A DNA stretch of 64,000 nucleotides. It comes from JALORV01 sp044225415 (lineage in GTDB: Bacteria; Pseudomonadota; Gammaproteobacteria; Burkholderiales; Burkholderiaceae_F). Every line of letters starts with the position of its first letter. The first letter of the stretch is position 1. The notes under the pieces were generated by a model. It worked only from the letters and a program-made list of their open reading frames with translations. It ran no database searches and was not told where the DNA came from. Both the position numbers and the translations under genes were made by a program. The stretch spans positions 1-64,000 of the forward strand of contig JBGAIO010000002.1 in assembly GCA_044225415.1 (NCBI GenBank), given 5' to 3'. Of this stretch, positions 9,255-18,273 are shown in pieces.

Positions 9255-9281
9255 CCACTGCGGCCACTGCGACACTCGCCC

Positions 9282-10385
9282 ATGCAGCCGGAAGAACGTG
9301 CTGCATGGGTGCGCCTTGCGGCCACGCCGGGCATCGGCCCGGTCGCGGCGCGCCAGCTCCTCACGCACTTCGGCCTGCCCGACGCGGTCTTCGCTGCGGG
9401 CCGCTCCGCGCTGCTGCGCGTCGTTCCCGAGGCCCTGGCGCGAGAGCTCGGTGCGCCGCCGCCTGCAGACGTGCAGAACGCGATCGACGCGACCGAGCGC
9501 TGGCTCGCCGAATCGCCGACGCACGCGCTGGTCACGCTGTCCGACACGGCCTATCCGCAGCAGCTGCTGCCGACCGTCGACCCGCCGCTGCTGCTGTACG
9601 CGATCGGCCGCATCGAGCTGCTGAACCGGCCATCGTTCGCCATCGTCGGCAGCCGCAACGCGACGAAGCAGGGTGAGTCGAACGCGGCGGGCTTCGCGGC
9701 CTCGCTGGCGCGCAGCGGGCTCACCATCGTCAGCGGACTGGCGCTGGGCATCGACGCCGCCGCGCACCGCGGCGCGCTCGACTCGGGCAGCGACGCCGCG
9801 ACGATCGCGGTCGTCGGCACCGGCATCGACATCGTCTATCCCGCGGCCAACCAGAAACTCACGCAACGCATCCGCGACCACGGCCTGGTCGTGTCAGAAC
9901 TGCCGCCCGGCATGCCCGGCATCCCGCACAACTTCCCGCGCCGCAACCGCATCATCGCCGGCCTCGCGCGCGGCGTGCTGGTCGTCGAAGCAGCCCAGCG
10001 CTCGGGCTCGCTGATCACGGCGCGGCTGGCGGCGGAAGCCGGTCGCGACGTCTACGCGGTCCCCGGCTCGATCCACTCGCCGCTGGCGCGCGGCTGCCAC
10101 CGGCTGATCCGCGACGGCGCGAAGCTCGTCGAGACCGCGCAGGACATCGTCGAAGACCTGGGATGGGAACACGTGGCACCGGCGGCAACGCGCGGCGAAG
10201 ACGCAGAAGCTTCGGCCCCGCACGCGCAGCTGCTGGCGTTGATCGGACACGACCCGGTGACGCTCGACGAGCTCGCGCAGCGCAGCGGCCGCGACGCGGC
10301 CTCGCTCGCGGCCGAACTGCTGGAACTCGAGCTGACACTAGATGTTGAGCGTCTGCCGGGTAACCGCTACCAGAGGTTGCGTTAG
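9282..10385 (+). CDS. dprA: DNA-processing protein DprA
   Basis: 367 aa. DprA binds incoming single-stranded DNA during transformation and loads RecA. Order of domains: an N-terminal helix-hairpin-helix/SAM-like part (RLAATPGIGPVAARQLL), the Rossmann-fold core (FAIVGSRNATKQG, GLTIVSGLALGIDAAAHRGA, NRIIAGLARGVLVVEAAQRS, AVPGSIHSPLARGCHRLI), and a C-terminal winged-helix DML1-like part (HDPVTLDELAQRSGRDAASL). It is followed in the same direction by smg and topB, the usual betaproteobacterial arrangement. Confidence 0.96.
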   Translation: MQPEERAAWVRLAATPGIGPVAARQLLTHFGLPDAVFAAGRSALLRVVPEALARELGAPPPADVQNAIDATERWLAESPTHALVTLSDTAYPQQLLPTVDPPLLLYAIGRIELLNRPSFAIVGSRNATKQGESNAAGFAASLARSGLTIVSGLALGIDAAAHRGALDSGSDAATIAVVGTGIDIVYPAANQKLTQRIRDHGLVVSELPPGMPGIPHNFPRRNRIIAGLARGVLVVEAAQRSGSLITARLAAEAGRDVYAVPGSIHSPLARGCHRLIRDGAKLVETAQDIVEDLGWEHVAPAATRGEDAEASAPHAQLLALIGHDPVTLDELAQRSGRDAASLAAELLELELTLDVERLPGNRYQRLR

Positions 10386-10438
10386 CGGTACAGACGGCCC
10401 TTTACAGCGCCGCCGGGCTCGCATAGAGTGTGTGCACG

Positions 10439-10893
10439 GTGTTCGATGTCCTCGTCTATCTCTACGAAAACTACGGCGCGCCGCACGCGTGCCCGGACTC
10501 CGATTCACTGTCCCGCAAGCTGACCGCCGCCGGCTTCGACGACGAGGAAATCAGCGAAGCGCTGGCCTGGCTGCAGGGCCTGGAACAGGTCACCGAACAG
10601 TCCGTGGCCGTCGGACCTGAAAGCGCACAGGCCTTTCGCGTCTACGCGCGGCTCGAAGTGGAACGCCTGGGCACCGACTCNNCTACCTGAGCTTCCTGGA
10701 AAACGCGGGGCAACTGACGCCGACGCAGCGCGAGATCGTCATCGAGCGCGGCCTCGCGCTGCAGGCGGCGCCGCTCGCGCTCGACATGACCAAGCGCATC
10801 GTGCTGATGGTCCTGTGGAGCCAGCAGGCGGATATCGACGTGCTGCTGCTCGAGGAACTGCTGCACGACGGCTCGCAGCGCAGCCTGCACTGA
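10439..10893 (+). CDS. smg: Smg family protein (DUF494), interrupted by an N gap
   Basis: About 151 aa. N-terminus MFDVLVYLYENYGAPHACPD and C-terminus DMTKRIVLMVLWSQQADIDV are typical of Smg/DUF494, a small protein of unknown function encoded beside dprA. I use the GTG at 10439, which matches the family start; the GTG at 10430 is an alternative. Positions 10681-10682 are N. The frame before and after the Ns differs: the span is 455 bases, so one more base (or four) is missing from the gap. Family alignment at GTD..YLSFLENAG favours four missing bases. The gene is very likely intact in the organism. Confidence 0.88.
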
Positions 10894-10914
10894 TCGCGCA
10901 GTGAAAAACCCCGC

Positions 10915-10930
10915 CCGGCGGACCCGCCGG
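10915..10930 (+). terminator. Possible hairpin behind smg
   Basis: A perfect 6-bp stem CCGGCG/CGCCGG with a GACC loop sits 22 bp after the smg stop. Only a weak T-rich stretch follows (GGTTTCGGTTAT), so intrinsic termination is uncertain. The next gene, topB, is co-directional. Confidence 0.28.
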
Positions 10931-11022
10931 CGGTTTCGGTTATCCTGAAAAAAGGCAGTCAGGAAAACCGCAGTCCAACTTTCACGTCGTTCGCCGGGGC
11001 CATCGCCGCTCCGGCACATCCA

Positions 11023-13770
11023 ATGTCCAAGGCACTGATCATTGCCGAGAAGCCCTCGGTGGCGGCCGATATCGCGCGGGCGCTGGGCGGCTTCACCAAG
11101 CACGCGGAATACTTCGAGAGCGACCGCCACGTGCTGTCGTCGGCGGTCGGCCACCTGCTCGAACTGAAGGCGCCGGAGTCGCACGACGTCAAGCGCGGCA
11201 AGTGGACCTTCACGCACCTGCCGGTGCTGCCGCCGCACTTCGACCTCGCGCCGATCGCGAAGTCCGAGTCGCGGCTCAAGGTGCTGCTGAAGCTCATCAA
11301 GCGCAAGGACGTCACCGAACTGATCAACGCCTGCGATGCCGGGCGCGAGGGCGAACTGATCTTCCGCTACATCGTGCAGGCCGCGAAGGCGCGCCAGCCG
11401 GTGCGCCGGCTGTGGCTGCAATCGATGACGCAGAACGCGATCCGCGAGGCCTTCGATGCGCTGCGCAGCGACGACGAGATGCTGCCGCTCGCCGACGCCG
11501 CGCGCAGCCGCTCCGAGGCCGACTGGCTGGTGGGCATCAACGGCACGCGCGCGATGACCGCCTTCAACAGCAAGGAAGGCGGCTTCTACCTGACCACGGT
11601 GGGCCGCGTGCAGACGCCGACGCTCGCCATCGTGGCCGAGCGGGAGGACAGGATCCGCTCGTTCGTGCCGCGCAACTACTGGGAAGTGCGCGCGACCTTC
11701 GACGCGAAGGCCGGCAGCTACGAAGGCCGCTGGTTCGACGAGGCCTTCAGGAAGGGCGACGACCCCGACGCGCGCGCCGAGCGGCTGTGGGAGGAAAGCA
11801 AGGCCACGGCAATCGTTGCGGCCTGCACCGGCAAGCCGGGCGATGTCAGCGAGGAATCCAAGCCCAGCACGCAGATGTCGCCGCAGCTGTTCGACCTGAC
11901 GTCGCTGCAGCGCGAGGCCAATGGCCGCTTCGGTTTCTCCGCCAAGACCACGTTGTCCATCGCGCAGGCGCTGTACGAACGCCACAAGGTGCTGACCTAT
12001 CCGCGGACCGATGCGCGCGCACTGCCCGAGGACTACGTCGGCGTGGTGAAGAAGACGGTCGACGAACTGGCCGGCCAGTCGGCCTACAAGCCCTTCGCGA
12101 AACAGATCGCCAAGGGTGGCTGGGTCAAGCCCAACAAGCGCATCTTCGACAACTCGAAGATCTCCGACCACTTCGCCATCATCCCCACACTGCAGACGCC
12201 GGGGCATCTGTCGGAAGTCGAAGCGAAGCTCTACGACCTGGTGGTCAAGCGCTTCCTCGCGGTGTTCTTCCCCGCCGCCGAATACCTGGTGACGACGCGC
12301 ATCACGCGTGTCGAAAGCCATGCGTTCAAGACCGAAGGCAAGGTGCTGGTCGAACCCGGGTGGCTCGCCATCTACGGCCGCGAGGCGGTCGAGGAGCAGG
12401 GCTCGCTGGTGAAGGTCGAGTCCGGCGAACGCGTGAAGACCAGCGCGATCGAGGCCGTGGCGCTGGCCACGCGACCGCCGCCGCGCTACACGGAGGCGAC
12501 GCTGCTGACCGCGATGGAAGGCGCCGGCAAGCTGATCGAGGACGACGAACTGCGCGAGGCAATGGCCGGCAAGGGCCTGGGCACGCCGGCGACCCGCGCG
12601 CAGATCATCGAGAACCTGATCGACCAGCGCTACATGGTGCGCGACGGCAAGGACCTGCGGCCGACGCACAAGGCCTTCGACCTGATGACGCTGCTGCGCG
12701 GGCTGAACGTGCCCGAACTCACCGCGCCGGAACTCACCGGCGACTGGGAATACCAGCTCGCGCAGATGGAGCGCGGCAAGCTCAAGCGCGATCGCTTCAT
12801 GCGCGACATCGCCGCGATGACGCAGAAGATCGTCGCGCAAGCCAAGAGCTACGCCTCCGACACCGTGCCGATCGACAATCCGGCGCGGCTGAAGTCGCCG
12901 TGCCCCAAGTGCGGCAAGCCGGTGGTGGAAAACTATCGGCGCTTCGCCTGCACCGCGTGCGATTTCTCGATCCCGAAGCATCCAGGCAGCCGCTCCTTCG
13001 AGATCGAGGAGGTCGAAGACCTGCTGGCCAACGGCACCATCGGCCCGCTGCAGGGCTTCATCAGCAAGATGGGCCGGCCCTTTGCCGCGGTGCTGAAGCT
13101 CACGCCCGAGCACAAGCTCGAGTTCGACTTCGGACAAGGCAGCGACGACGGCGCAGGCGACGAGGCGGTGGACTTCAGCGGACAGGTGCCGCTCGGCAAG
13201 TGCCCGAAGTGCGGCGGACGTGTGTTCGAGCAGCCGATGAACTACATCTGCGAGAACGCCACCGGCCCGTCGAAGACCTGCGACTTCCGTTCCGGCAAGG
13301 TGATCCTGCAGCAGCCGATCGAGCGCGCGCAGATGGAGAAGCTGCTCGCCGACGGGCGCACCGACGTGCTGCGCGGCTTCGTGTCCAACCGCACGCGCCG
13401 CAAGTTCTCGGCTTTCCTGGTGCGCAAGCCGGACGGCACGGTGGGCTTCGAGTTCGAACCGCGGCCGGCCGGCGCGCGCAAGACGGCTGCCAAGGGAGCG
13501 GCCGCCACCGGCGACGCGCCGGTGCCCGCGAAGGCAGCGAAATCGGCACGGAAGGCCGTGACCGCCGAGGAGCCACCACCACCGGCCGTGACCAGGACAC
13601 CGACCGCGAAGGCCGTCAAGTCTTCGACCCGCGCGGTGGGCAAGGCCGCGGCGAAGGCGCCGGCGAAATCGGCGGCAAAGGCCTCGGTGAAGTCCGCAAC
13701 GAAGTCGGCCCAGAAGTCGACCACCACGACCGCGGCGAAATCGGCGAAGAAGAGCAGCGCGCGCCGCTGA
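11023..13770 (+). CDS. topB: DNA topoisomerase III with C-terminal zinc fingers and basic tail
   Basis: 915 aa type IA topoisomerase that relaxes or decatenates DNA by single-strand passage. The Toprim domain starts MSKALIIAEKPSVAADIARA and has the acidic triad in NACDAGREGELIFR. The active-site Tyr is residue 326 in LTYPRTDARALP. Two Cys4 zinc-finger-like repeats follow (CPKCGKPVVENYRRFACTAC and CPKCGGRVFEQPMNYIC), each with a topoisomerase C-terminal repeat. The last ~100 residues are rich in Lys, Ala and Thr (KAAAKAPAKSAAKASVKSAT). The tail probably adds nonspecific DNA binding (inference). This long form is usual in betaproteobacteria next to dprA-smg. Confidence 0.95.
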   Translation: MSKALIIAEKPSVAADIARALGGFTKHAEYFESDRHVLSSAVGHLLELKAPESHDVKRGKWTFTHLPVLPPHFDLAPIAKSESRLKVLLKLIKRKDVTELINACDAGREGELIFRYIVQAAKARQPVRRLWLQSMTQNAIREAFDALRSDDEMLPLADAARSRSEADWLVGINGTRAMTAFNSKEGGFYLTTVGRVQTPTLAIVAEREDRIRSFVPRNYWEVRATFDAKAGSYEGRWFDEAFRKGDDPDARAERLWEESKATAIVAACTGKPGDVSEESKPSTQMSPQLFDLTSLQREANGRFGFSAKTTLSIAQALYERHKVLTYPRTDARALPEDYVGVVKKTVDELAGQSAYKPFAKQIAKGGWVKPNKRIFDNSKISDHFAIIPTLQTPGHLSEVEAKLYDLVVKRFLAVFFPAAEYLVTTRITRVESHAFKTEGKVLVEPGWLAIYGREAVEEQGSLVKVESGERVKTSAIEAVALATRPPPRYTEATLLTAMEGAGKLIEDDELREAMAGKGLGTPATRAQIIENLIDQRYMVRDGKDLRPTHKAFDLMTLLRGLNVPELTAPELTGDWEYQLAQMERGKLKRDRFMRDIAAMTQKIVAQAKSYASDTVPIDNPARLKSPCPKCGKPVVENYRRFACTACDFSIPKHPGSRSFEIEEVEDLLANGTIGPLQGFISKMGRPFAAVLKLTPEHKLEFDFGQGSDDGAGDEAVDFSGQVPLGKCPKCGGRVFEQPMNYICENATGPSKTCDFRSGKVILQQPIERAQMEKLLADGRTDVLRGFVSNRTRRKFSAFLVRKPDGTVGFEFEPRPAGARKTAAKGAAATGDAPVPAKAAKSARKAVTAEEPPPPAVTRTPTAKAVKSSTRAVGKAAAKAPAKSAAKASVKSATKSAQKSTTTTAAKSAKKSSARR

Positions 13771-13823
13771 GTCTGTTTGATCCAGGGCCCGGTCGCGAAA
13801 CATGGCTGGGCTATGCTGGCCCG

Positions 13824-15320
13824 ATGCAATCGCCTCGTCCTTCCCGACCGCGCCGCGTACTGGTGGCGCTGCGCGCCGCCGCGCCGATCGCCGCGATGTT
13901 CCTGCTGACCGGCAACAACGTGATCTCGTGCAGCGGTGAAGACCCGAGCAGCAACTCCGGCGGCGGCAGTGGCTCGACCCGACCCGACAGCGCAGCGATG
14001 GGCCGCTGGACGCCGGTTACCGGCGTCGATACCTGCACGAAGGCGTTCCACGACACCTACTCGGTGATCGGCCCCGACGGCCGGCGCTATCCGACGTGGC
14101 ATCCGCCCACCGCGGTCGATCCGGACACCGGCCGCAATTGCAGCTTCGGCCACGAGCACGGCCGCGATCCCTCGGGTTCGGCGATGTGGAACGACCTGCG
14201 GCGGCACTACGCGTGGGACAGCAACAGCGACGGCACGATCAGCGACGCGGAACTCGCCACCAGCGGCATTCCGTTCGGTTACGCGGCCGAACAGCAGCGC
14301 CTGTGGAACTCGGCGAACGGCATCAGCAACGGCAACCGCGAAGAGGACCACGTCAGCTACAAGATCGCGTGGGAGAATGGCCTCCGCCGCACGCGAACCG
14401 TCAACGGCGTCGCGCAGAGCTTCGACCTGTCGTGCAACGTCCTCACCATGGTGCACCAGGAAAGCCACTCGGCCGATTCGTTCGCCAGCAACGAGCACGA
14501 GCTGATCCATGCGGTCGACTGCACGACCGGTGCGGACGCGGAAACGCACGGTTCGAAGCTCATCATCAGCGCGATGGCGACCTTCGGCAATCCCGGCGAG
14601 TTCACGGAGCGCACCGGCGACGACACCTACACGACGGTGCGCTACGGCACGCCGCAGCCGGTCAATTCGGTGGCCGGCGGCAGCGAGCGCGGCCGCGTGA
14701 TTCCGCACGCCGATCGCGTATGGGACTACATCCTGGTGCCGGTGGGCGAGACGTCGGACTTCGCCAATGGGCTGACCGAACGCTGGTACGCCGGCCTGTC
14801 GCTGACCAACAGCAGCGGCACGCAGCTGGCGTTCGTCGACCCGGTGTTCGCGGTCGCATCGCCGTCGCGCTATTTCAATCTCCTTGATACCGACGCGACC
14901 GCGCGCACGATCAACCTCTGCTACATCGGCATCACCGCCGGGCTCGCGGTGATCAACGATCCGGCACGCGTGGCTGAAATGATCCGGCGCGCGCGCGGCC
15001 CCGAATGTTCGACCATCGCGCCGCTGGGTCCGGCCACGCCGCTCGCCTCGCGCATCGCCTACGACAGCACCTCCAGCCCCTTCAACGGCTGCCGGCGCAG
15101 CGTGACGATCGCGAACAACCGTGTCGCCAACCAGAGCGGCGTCGCCACCTGGTACACGAACCCGTACGGTGCCAACGGCCGCACGACCACGTTCACCGGT
15201 GGCGTGAAGCAGTATCTCAGCCTGGGCAGCAACAGCACCGCCACTGTGCCGGATGCCGTCACCTTCGGCGGTGACATCGACTCCTGCCTGACCGGCGCGG
15301 GGATTCACGCGCCGAACTGA
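13824..15320 (+). CDS. Secreted protein, candidate lipoprotein with an EF-hand loop; function unknown
   Basis: 498 aa. The N-terminus MQSPRPSRPRRVLVALRAAA then a hydrophobic stretch to VISC fits a signal peptide with a lipobox-like site, followed by a Ser/Gly-rich linker (SNSGGGSGSTRPDS). A segment DSNSDGTISDAE matches the calcium-binding EF-hand loop pattern DxNxDGxIxxxE. Further conserved-looking metal-like patches are FGHEHGRDPSG, HQESHSAD and ASNEHELIHAVDC. Ten or so cysteines suggest disulfides in the periplasm. No family or enzymatic activity recognised. It stands alone between topB and a membrane protein gene. Confidence 0.7.
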   Translation: MQSPRPSRPRRVLVALRAAAPIAAMFLLTGNNVISCSGEDPSSNSGGGSGSTRPDSAAMGRWTPVTGVDTCTKAFHDTYSVIGPDGRRYPTWHPPTAVDPDTGRNCSFGHEHGRDPSGSAMWNDLRRHYAWDSNSDGTISDAELATSGIPFGYAAEQQRLWNSANGISNGNREEDHVSYKIAWENGLRRTRTVNGVAQSFDLSCNVLTMVHQESHSADSFASNEHELIHAVDCTTGADAETHGSKLIISAMATFGNPGEFTERTGDDTYTTVRYGTPQPVNSVAGGSERGRVIPHADRVWDYILVPVGETSDFANGLTERWYAGLSLTNSSGTQLAFVDPVFAVASPSRYFNLLDTDATARTINLCYIGITAGLAVINDPARVAEMIRRARGPECSTIAPLGPATPLASRIAYDSTSSPFNGCRRSVTIANNRVANQSGVATWYTNPYGANGRTTTFTGGVKQYLSLGSNSTATVPDAVTFGGDIDSCLTGAGIHAPN

Positions 15321-15335
15321 CAGCGCGCGGCGGGG

Positions 15336-15423
15336 AAATTGGGCCCCGGCCCGCGCCGGGGCGACGCAGCGCAGTGCCGGCGACCGCGCACTGATCGTCA
15401 TCCCGGCGCACGCCGGGATCCAA
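15336..15423. repeat. REP-like palindromic repeats (two units)
   Basis: Unit 1 is a GC-rich palindrome around 15343-15362 (GGCCCCGGCCCGCGCCGGGGC). Unit 2 at 15397-15423 reads GTCATCCCGGCGCACGCCGGGATCC, with stem ATCCCGGCG/CGCCGGGAT. Similar units occur at 37196-37309, 47569-47635 and 51607-51677. They lie in a 163-bp gap that otherwise contains no gene. Confidence 0.75.
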
Positions 15424-15483
15424 TGTCTGCTGCATCGCCACCGTGCATGCGACAATCGCGCGCCATTTTTCCTGCCTGCCGCG

Positions 15484-17574
15484 ATGCCGCTGTTCGCTCT
15501 CACGATCCTGCTGTCGGCGTTCCTGCTGTTCCTGGTGCAGCCGATCATCGCCAAGCAGATCCTGCCGTGGTTCGGCGGCACGTCGGCGGTGTGGATCATG
15601 TGCCTGCTGTTCTTCCAGGTGCTGCTGCTGGCGGGCTACACCTACGCGCACCTGCTGACGCGACGGCTCGCGCCGCGCCGCCAGGTGCTGCTGCACATCG
15701 CGCTGCTCGCTGCGAGCCTCGTATTCCTGCCGATCGTGCCGAGCGCGGCGTTCAAGCCCGTGGCCGGCACCGATGCCGCGCTGCGCATCATCGTGCTGCT
15801 GCTCGCCACCATCGGGCTGCCGTACTTCCTGCTGTCGTCCACCGGCCCGCTGCTGCAGAAATGGGTCGCCCCGCGCTTTCCCGAGCGCACCGTGTACCGG
15901 CTGTTCGCGCTGTCCAACCTGGGTTCGCTGATCGGGCTGCTGGCCTTTCCGTTTGCGATCGAGCCCTTCGTCCCGTCGCTGATGCAGTCGTGGCTGTGGA
16001 GCGGCGCCTATGCCGCCTTCGTCGTCGCCTGCGCGGCTACGGCATGGTCCTACGGCCGCCACCAGCCGTCGTTGCCGGACCAGGCGCCGCACGAACTTGC
16101 GCTGCCGGCAGCCGATGCCGCCGGCGCGCACGCCGAGCGCGCGCCCCGTGCGCGCGACGTGCTGCTGTGGCTCGCCTTCTCGATGCTGGGGTCGGTGATG
16201 CTGATGGCCACCACCAGCCACGTGACGCAGAACATCGCGTCGGTGCCGTTCCTGTGGGTGCTGCCGCTGTCGCTGTACCTGCTCACCTTCGTCGTCGCCT
16301 TCGAAGGGCGCGGCGGCCGTGGCTGGTACGAGCAGAAGTGGTGCCTCATCGTCACGCTGGGACTGATCGTCGCGATGGCCTGGGGCCTGGCCGCGTCGCG
16401 CGGCGTGCTGGACGTGGGCGTGGCCGTGCCGCTGTACATGGCGGGGTTGTTCATGACGGCTCTGTTCGCCAACGGCGAACTCGCGCACCGCAAGCCGGCG
16501 CCGCGCTGGCTCACGCACTTCTACCTGACGATCTCGCTGGGCGGCGCGCTCGGTGGACTGTTCGTCGGACTGGTCGCGCCGCGCATCTTCCCGACCCATC
16601 TCGAACTGCCGCTGGCCCTCGTGCTGCTGGCCGCGCTCGCCATCGTCGTCACCTGGCGCAACAAGGTGCTGGTCGGGCCGGCCATCGTCGCATCGCTGGC
16701 CACGCTGTGGTACAGCGGCGAGTATGTGACGTTCCTGCGCGACGACGTGGTCGTCATGCAGCGAAACTTCTACGGCACGCTGCGCGTCCGCGAGCAGGGC
16801 AGCGGCGACCTGCAGGTGCGCCGGCTGCTGCATGGCGTGATCCTGCACGGCGAGCAGTACACCATCCATCCCGAACGTCTCGAGCCGGGCACGTACTACA
16901 CGCGCACTTCCGGTGTCGGCCGCGCGATCGGCGCCAGGCAGGCGCAAGGTCCGATCCGCCTCGGCGTCGTCGGTCTCGGCGTCGGAACGCTCGCCGCCTA
17001 TGGCCGCGCCGGCGACGTCGTGCGCTTCTACGAACTCGATCCCGACGTGCTGGCGCTGGCCCGCACGCATTTCGACTACCTGAAGTCGACACCGGCGGCG
17101 CTCGAGTTCGCGCTCGGCGATGCGCGGCTGTCGCTGGAACGCGAAGGGGCCGCCGGCACGCCGCAGCGTTTCGACGTACTGGCGATCGACGCGTTTTCCA
17201 GCGACTCGATCCCCGTGCACCTGATCACCCGCGAGGCGATCCGCGTGTACATGCAGCACCTGGCGCCCGGCGGCATCCTGGCCGTGCACGTGTCGAACCG
17301 CTTCCTCGACCTGAAGCCCGTGCTCGCGAACATCGCGCAGGCCGAAGGGCTGGTGGTCCGCAATGTCACCGACTACCCGCCCGAGCCCGCGTCGATGACC
17401 GACTGGGTGCTGATCGCCGCCACGCCCGCCGCGTTCGAGGCGGAAGGGCTCGAGGTCGCCGAGCCGATCGAGCCCGTGCCGGCGTATTCGCTGTGGACCG
17501 ACCAGTTCAACAACCTGCTCGACGTACTGAAGAGCCACCCGATCGATGCACTGAAGTCGCTGTTTCCGGGCTGA
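15484..17574 (+). CDS. Membrane protein fused to a spermidine-synthase-like domain
   Basis: 696 aa. The N-terminal ~400 residues form about ten hydrophobic segments (LTILLSAFLLFLVQPIIAKQ first, then several more through ALVLLAALAIVV). The C-terminal domain has a SAM-type Rossmann signature GVVGLGVGTLAAYG, an acidic ELDPDV loop, GDARLSLE and DAFSSDSIPVHLITREA. This is the architecture of the 'fused MFS/spermidine synthase' proteins, common in proteobacteria but of unknown substrate. Whether it makes polyamine cannot be decided from sequence. It starts with ATG 163 bp after the EF-hand gene. Confidence 0.85.
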   Translation: MPLFALTILLSAFLLFLVQPIIAKQILPWFGGTSAVWIMCLLFFQVLLLAGYTYAHLLTRRLAPRRQVLLHIALLAASLVFLPIVPSAAFKPVAGTDAALRIIVLLLATIGLPYFLLSSTGPLLQKWVAPRFPERTVYRLFALSNLGSLIGLLAFPFAIEPFVPSLMQSWLWSGAYAAFVVACAATAWSYGRHQPSLPDQAPHELALPAADAAGAHAERAPRARDVLLWLAFSMLGSVMLMATTSHVTQNIASVPFLWVLPLSLYLLTFVVAFEGRGGRGWYEQKWCLIVTLGLIVAMAWGLAASRGVLDVGVAVPLYMAGLFMTALFANGELAHRKPAPRWLTHFYLTISLGGALGGLFVGLVAPRIFPTHLELPLALVLLAALAIVVTWRNKVLVGPAIVASLATLWYSGEYVTFLRDDVVVMQRNFYGTLRVREQGSGDLQVRRLLHGVILHGEQYTIHPERLEPGTYYTRTSGVGRAIGARQAQGPIRLGVVGLGVGTLAAYGRAGDVVRFYELDPDVLALARTHFDYLKSTPAALEFALGDARLSLEREGAAGTPQRFDVLAIDAFSSDSIPVHLITREAIRVYMQHLAPGGILAVHVSNRFLDLKPVLANIAQAEGLVVRNVTDYPPEPASMTDWVLIAATPAAFEAEGLEVAEPIEPVPAYSLWTDQFNNLLDVLKSHPIDALKSLFPG

Positions 17575-17664
17575 CGCAGCCGCGCCGCACCGCGCAGCGC
17601 AGCTTCACCGGACAATCTGAGATACTTTCGCGCTTTCCAACGCCCCGACTTCGCAGGAACCCGC

Positions 17665-18273
17665 ATGGCCACCACGCGCAACTCGCGCATCGTCGTACGC
17701 AACTCGAAGATCCACGGCCGCGGCGTGTACGCAGCGCGTCCGCTCAAGAAAGGCGAGCGCATCGTCGAATACCGCGGCGAGCGCATCAGCTGGCGCGAAG
17801 CGGACCGCCGGCCGCCGTCGGACCCGAAGGACCCGAACCACACCTTCTTCTTCTCGCTGTCCGACGGCAAGACGGTGATCGACGCGTCGGTGCGCGGCAA
17901 CTCGGCGCGTTTCATCAACCACGCGTGCGATCCGAACTGCGAGTCGGAGGAGAGCGATGACGGGCGCGTCTACATCGAGGCCCTGCGCGACATCCGCACC
18001 GGCGAGGAGCTGAACTACGACTACGGCCTGATCGTCGACGAGCGCCTGACGCCGAAGCTGAAGAAGGAACACGAGTGCCGCTGCGGCTCGCCGAAGTGCC
18101 GCGGCACGATGCTGGCACTGAAGCCGCGCAGGAAGAAGGCGGCGAAGAAATCTGCGACGAAGGCCGCGAAGAAGTCCGCGAAGAAGCCCGCCAAGAAGGC
18201 GGCGAAGAAGAAGGTCGCCGGCAAGGGCACGCGGAAGACAGCAAGGAAGTCAGCGAGGAAGGAAGCGCGATGA
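17665..18273 (+). CDS. SET-domain protein-lysine methyltransferase with H1-like basic tail
   Basis: 202 aa. The SET fold covers residues ~5-150: HGRGVYAARPLKKGERIVEY, then NSARFINHACDPNC (SAM-binding NH motif, residues 79-92), GEELNYDYG (113-121) and post-SET cysteines CRCGSPKCRG (138-147), which bind zinc together with C92 in this family. Residues 154-202 are almost only Lys, Ala, Arg, Ser and Thr (KKAAKKSATKAAKKSAKKPA), like eukaryotic histone H1 tails. SET enzymes methylate protein lysines; the bacterial target is unknown, and basic nucleoid proteins are a reasonable guess. Its stop overlaps the next start. Confidence 0.9.
   Translation: MATTRNSRIVVRNSKIHGRGVYAARPLKKGERIVEYRGERISWREADRRPPSDPKDPNHTFFFSLSDGKTVIDASVRGNSARFINHACDPNCESEESDDGRVYIEALRDIRTGEELNYDYGLIVDERLTPKLKKEHECRCGSPKCRGTMLALKPRRKKAAKKSATKAAKKSAKKPAKKAAKKKVAGKGTRKTARKSARKEAR

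Noticed and set aside
10642..13803. 1053-codon minus-strand ORF
   Set aside because: It lies fully antisense to topB and has His/Arg/Leu-biased composition typical of antisense frames in GC-rich genes.
11202..13823. Long open frame before the EF-hand protein
   Set aside because: Out-of-frame shadow of topB; only the part from the ATG at 13824 looks like a protein with a signal peptide.
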